Of a stretch of DNA of 7,623 bases, positions 5,608 through 7,623 are shown in pieces. Within the stretch, counting starts at the first letter, position 1, and every line of letters begins with the position of its first letter. Source of the DNA: Verrucomicrobiota bacterium (GTDB lineage: Bacteria; Verrucomicrobiota; Verrucomicrobiia; Opitutales; Opitutaceae); NCBI GenBank assembly GCA_023457035.1, contig JAEWNN010000145.1, positions 1 to 7,623 on the forward strand. The letters are read 5' to 3'. The notes beneath the pieces are model-generated. The model was given only the letters and a program-made list of their open reading frames with translations, was not told the DNA's origin and searched no databases. The translations under genes were made by a program, and so were the position numbers.

Positions 5608-6264
5608 CTACCCGGCGGCGGGAGGGAGGGCGGCGAGAAACGCATCCGCTTCGCGGATCGAAGCCTCCATCTCGGCGATGAGCCGGCCGATCTCCGACTG
5701 GAGCTGCCGGTGGTTGGTGTCGAGCTGGGCGATGGCGCTGGCGTTGAGGTTGTGCTTGAGGAAGAGCACCTGGTCGCGGAAGCGGTCGAGCACGGGGTCC
5801 ATCGTGGCGGCGGCGCGGTGGAGCGCGGCCGCGAGGGTCGCATAGCGTTGCTCGGTGGTGGCGAGTTGCTGCTCGCTGAGGCGGCGCAGGGCGGGGTCGC
5901 GGTAGACGTCGAGTTCGGCGCGCCACTCCTTGAACAGGGCCCGGGCCACGCGCTCGATCTCGGCGATCCGGTCGCGCACGGCGGTGGCGCGGGTCTCGCT
6001 GCGCGTGAACTCGCGCTGGAGTTTGGCGTATTTGTCGGCGAGGGGGCCGCCGGTGTTGCCGGTGACGGCGATGAACTCCTCCAGTGCGTTGGCGAACTGG
6101 GCGCGGGCCTCGTCCTGGGCCCGGCGGGCGTCCTGCACCCGGGCGACGAGGATGTCGCGTTTGTGGATGCCGAACTTCTCCTTCACGGCGTACTCCACCG
6201 ACTGGCAACCGGCGAGCAACGCGGCGAGGACGACGATGAGGGCGGAGAGGGGAACGGGGCGCAT
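5608..6264 (-). CDS. DUF2959 family lipoprotein
   Basis: The protein has 218 aa. It opens with a lipoprotein signal: MRP, a hydrophobic stretch (ALIVVLAALLAG) and the lipobox LAGC with C20 as the lipidated cysteine. Residue +2 is Gln rather than Asp, so transport to the outer membrane is expected. The mature part is almost entirely helical with coiled-coil character and matches DUF2959, a family of unknown function: FGIHKRDIL (31-39), NTGGPLADKYAKLQ (70-83), ETRATAVRDRI (90-100), RRLSEQQLATT (127-137) and the best conserved block DPVLDRFRDQVLFLKHNLNA (156-175), then AEMEASIREADAFL near the end. The ATG at 6264 is fixed by the signal peptide. No Shine-Dalgarno sequence precedes it. It is divergent from obg across 132 nt and convergent with the receiver gene, so it is probably monocistronic. 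Family call secure; role unknown, perhaps envelope-associated. Confidence 0.92.
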   Translation of the reverse strand: MRPVPLSALIVVLAALLAGCQSVEYAVKEKFGIHKRDILVARVQDARRAQDEARAQFANALEEFIAVTGNTGGPLADKYAKLQREFTRSETRATAVRDRIAEIERVARALFKEWRAELDVYRDPALRRLSEQQLATTEQRYATLAAALHRAAATMDPVLDRFRDQVLFLKHNLNASAIAQLDTNHRQLQSEIGRLIAEMEASIREADAFLAALPPAAG

Positions 6265-6396
6265 GCCGACAGTGTGGGGAACAATTGCGGAAGGTCGATC
6301 TCCGGCGGCGGGCACCCGGGCGGGCGGCCCCCGGGGCATCACGGGTTTGGCATTGGTGATTGTACGCGGCCGAAGGGGTGTTTCATTGTCGCGGCC
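6265..6396. promoter_or_regulatory. Divergent promoter region of the DUF2959 lipoprotein and obg genes
   Basis: This 132-nt gap separates two divergent starts and must hold their promoters unless transcription starts elsewhere. AT-richer patches stand out against the GC-rich background: CAATTG at 6282-6287, TTGGCATTGGTGATTGTAC at 6347-6365 and TTTCATTGT at 6381-6389. TTGGCA (6347-6352) resembles a -35 box, but no acceptable -10 lies at normal spacing. The middle contains self-complementary GC runs such as CCCCCGGGG. AAGGGG (6373-6378) is about 20 nt before the obg ATG, too far for a ribosome-binding site. Confidence 0.35.
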
Positions 6397-7515
<1,119 letters not shown>

Positions 7516-7524
7516 CGCGGCGGC

Positions 7525-7545
7525 GGCGCGGCCCGGAGCCGCGCC
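7525..7545 (+). terminator. Strong GC hairpin 9 nt after the obg stop
   Basis: GGCGCGGC (7525-7532) and GCCGCGCC (7538-7545) form a perfect 8-bp stem around CCGGA. This is the best stem-loop seen in the window and sits where an obg terminator is expected. No T-tract follows, so it is either a GC-type or factor-assisted terminator, or a 3'-end stabiliser. Confidence 0.45.
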
Positions 7546-7550
7546 ACCGG

Positions 7551-7610
7551 CCCAACTCCGGGCTTGTCGCCCGGCCGCCCGCGCACCCAACCTTTCGGTG
7601 TCGAGTTGGG
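7551..7610. repeat. Nested inverted repeats near the right edge
   Basis: CCCAACTC (7551-7558) is the exact reverse complement of GAGTTGGG (7603-7610). Between them CCGGGC (7558-7563) pairs with GCCCGG (7569-7574) around TTGTC. A second CCCAAC (7586-7591) can compete for GTTGGG (7605-7610). No gene is visible from 7516 to the right edge. It may be the leader of a gene beyond the window, part of the obg 3' end, or chance in GC-rich DNA. Confidence 0.35.
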
Positions 7611-7623
7611 GGGGCGGGTGGCG

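Overview
The window is a very GC-rich bacterial chromosome segment with eight recognisable protein genes. I see no RNA gene, mobile element, CRISPR array or phage-like region. A DUF5069 gene, a long plant/cyanobacterial-type IspH, no Shine-Dalgarno signal at any of the seven starts that can be examined, and C-rich sequence in front of several ATGs together suggest Verrucomicrobiota, perhaps the Opitutaceae. That placement is an inference from family knowledge, not a measured phylogeny.

Layout, left to right. (1) A forward pair: ispH (29-1615, reading frame open to the left edge), the last enzyme of the MEP isoprenoid pathway, then msrA (1758-2378), a methionine sulfoxide reductase with a probable export signal. 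(2) A convergent junction with a small GC hairpin (2382-2400). (3) A reverse-strand trio transcribed leftwards: a DUF5069 protein (4763-4314), a TIGR00266/AIM24 family protein (4246-3449) and a family 2 glycosyltransferase with an extra C-terminal domain (3431-2415). The gaps are 67 and 17 nt, so this may be one operon. (4) A 346-nt divergent region (4764-5109) with an isolated TTGACA, leading to a stand-alone CheY-like receiver (5110-5499). (5) A convergent junction with a possible terminator, then a DUF2959 outer-membrane lipoprotein on the reverse strand (6264-5608). (6) A 132-nt divergent region, then obg (6397-7515), the ribosome-assembly GTPase, whose C terminus is a 41-residue Lys/Ala/Pro tail. 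(7) A gene-free, hairpin-dense stretch to the right edge.

The genes do not form one obvious pathway. They look like ordinary chromosomal housekeeping (isoprenoid synthesis, protein repair, ribosome assembly) mixed with poorly characterised conserved families. I found no convincing new multi-gene system. The observations most worth a second look are the unexplained N-terminal region of IspH, the glycosyltransferase domain fusion and its link to AIM24 and DUF5069, the consistent lack of ribosome-binding sites, and the histone-like tail of Obg.
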